This document shows, one piece after another, positions 12,752 to 13,360 of a stretch of DNA of 13,360 bases. Below the pieces are notes generated by a model. The model was not told the DNA's origin. It ran no database searches and saw only the letters and a program-made list of their open reading frames with translations. The stretch covers positions 1 through 13,360 of the forward strand of contig JBKJTP010000291.1 in assembly GCA_046590195.1 (NCBI GenBank), read 5' to 3'. This stretch comes from JBKJTP01 sp046590195 (GTDB taxonomy: Bacteria; Bacteroidota; Ignavibacteria; Palsa-1295). The position numbers and the translations under genes were made by a program. Numbering within the stretch: position 1 is the stretch's first letter; every line of letters starts with the position of its first letter.

Positions 12752-13360
12752 TTATGGTTCTCGTAATAGCGCTTCTACTCGTGCCTGTGCGCTCTTCATT
12801 GCCTGTGCTGCGGTTGCTTTGCCATAGAGCACCTGGCTTACTTCATCTTCGATGATCGCTTCGGCATCGAGCCACCTTGGCACCATCGGCGTCATGCGTG
12901 CTTTGCTGAGCTGATCGATAAAGACCGAGCCCTGACTGCGATTGCGGTAGAACTCGTCCTTCTGCATCATCGTGTCGGCCGGGAAGATATTCACAGCCTT
13001 CGCGAAGCGCAACTGAACATCCTGCCGCGTAATATATTTCACAAATCGTATCGCCTCCTCTTTCATCGCTGAATTCGCGTTGATCGCGAGGTATTCGCCT
13101 CCGCCAAATGAGATGCCTGGCTTGCCATTGTTTCCAGGCACAGGCTCGGTATGCCACTTGAACGGCGCCTTCGCGAGCGGTGCGAGCAGCCACGAGCCGC
13201 TGTACGAGATGCCAAGCTGGCCGCGCTTGAAGAGATCGTCGAGGTTCTTCTGCGACTCGAGTACCCCGGCCTTCAACTGACCCACGTAGAATTGCACAGC
13301 CTCGATGTTTGCTGGCGTGTTCAGCGTAGGTTCGCCCTTAATGTTGAATGGCTCGCCGCC
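12752..13360 (-). CDS. ABC-transporter sugar-type solute-binding protein, C-terminal part only
   Basis: The frame stays open to the window edge, so the gene's 5' part is missing. The last 202 residues are seen. They match the second half of family 1 extracellular solute-binding proteins (MalE/UgpB-like): a run of the form G-x-x-G-I-S-Y-S-G-S-W, the hinge-strand region F-G-G-G-E-Y-L-A-I-N, A-I-R-F-V-K-Y-I-T, and a C-terminal A-x-A-M-K-x-A-Q-x-x-V-E helix. In the cell it should bind a sugar or sugar-like ligand outside the inner membrane and deliver it to an ABC permease, which is not in the window. GTG codons within the frame, such as the one at 13297, are internal valines rather than the true start. 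Its stop lies eight bases ahead of era, so the two are probably co-transcribed. Confidence 0.88.
   Translation of the reverse strand, partial: GGEPFNIKGEPTLNTPANIEAVQFYVGQLKAGVLESQKNLDDLFKRGQLGISYSGSWLLAPLAKAPFKWHTEPVPGNNGKPGISFGGGEYLAINANSAMKEEAIRFVKYITRQDVQLRFAKAVNIFPADTMMQKDEFYRNRSQGSVFIDQLSKARMTPMVPRWLDAEAIIEDEVSQVLYGKATAAQAMKSAQARVEALLREP

Noticed and set aside
12752..13297. Complete 181-residue binding protein starting at 13297
   Set aside because: The frame stays open to the window edge with family-like sequence upstream, so the GTG at 13297 is an internal valine and the gene is truncated by the window.

Overview
The window looks like chromosomal DNA from a bacterium of the Bacteroidota/Chlorobiota radiation (Ignavibacteria- or Kapabacteria-like). 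Four things point there: a type IX secretion (T9SS) C-terminal sorting domain, an enoyl-ACP reductase of the form found in Bacteroidetes, two perfect TAnnTTTG (-7) promoter boxes, and no clear Shine-Dalgarno sequence ahead of any start. Base composition looks moderate and even. I see no phage, insertion sequence, CRISPR array, tRNA or rRNA. The species assignment is an inference from gene content.

Layout. Positions 1-226 hold no gene: an AT-rich leader with one perfect DnaA-box 9-mer and a promoter box. On the + strand follow a secreted Asp-box (BNR/sialidase-like repeat) protein with a T9SS sorting domain (227-2401) and a four-helix DUF4149-like membrane protein (2443-2940). They converge on the rest of the window, all on the - strand. 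The convergence zone (2941-3161) carries a REP-like palindrome, a strong bidirectional terminator hairpin and an 18-bp tandem repeat that carries the stop codon of the first - strand gene.

On the - strand, in order of transcription within each block: (a) a truncated ABC-transporter sugar-binding protein, the GTPase Era and a DUF1015 protein, packed 8 and 21 bp apart; (b) a META-domain lipoprotein; (c) a family 2 glycosyltransferase; (d) FabI, a secreted thioredoxin-fold/TPR protein and an NAD-dependent aldehyde dehydrogenase, 25 and 32 bp apart; (e) a Rieske/cytochrome b operon (petC, petB) whose last member is a 101-residue single-pass membrane protein with a Ser/Thr/Gly-rich outer segment, overlapping the end of petB.

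Genes in (e) most likely form a menaquinol-oxidising cytochrome b6-like complex. The cytochrome b is b6-like in sequence, is fused to its subunit-IV part, and lacks the cysteine that anchors the extra haem of b6f. The Rieske protein lacks the Ser and Tyr that raise its potential. No cytochrome c1 or f is encoded nearby.

The most structured non-coding DNA is the 194-bp gap between the aldehyde dehydrogenase and petC. It holds a 153-bp element with 34/35-bp inverted ends, each itself a hairpin, around a third 14-bp-stem hairpin, next to a promoter that would give petC a nearly leaderless mRNA. I found no obvious new defence or mobile system. The best leads are this element, the unusual petCB operon with its small partner, and the thioredoxin-fold protein without its redox cysteines.
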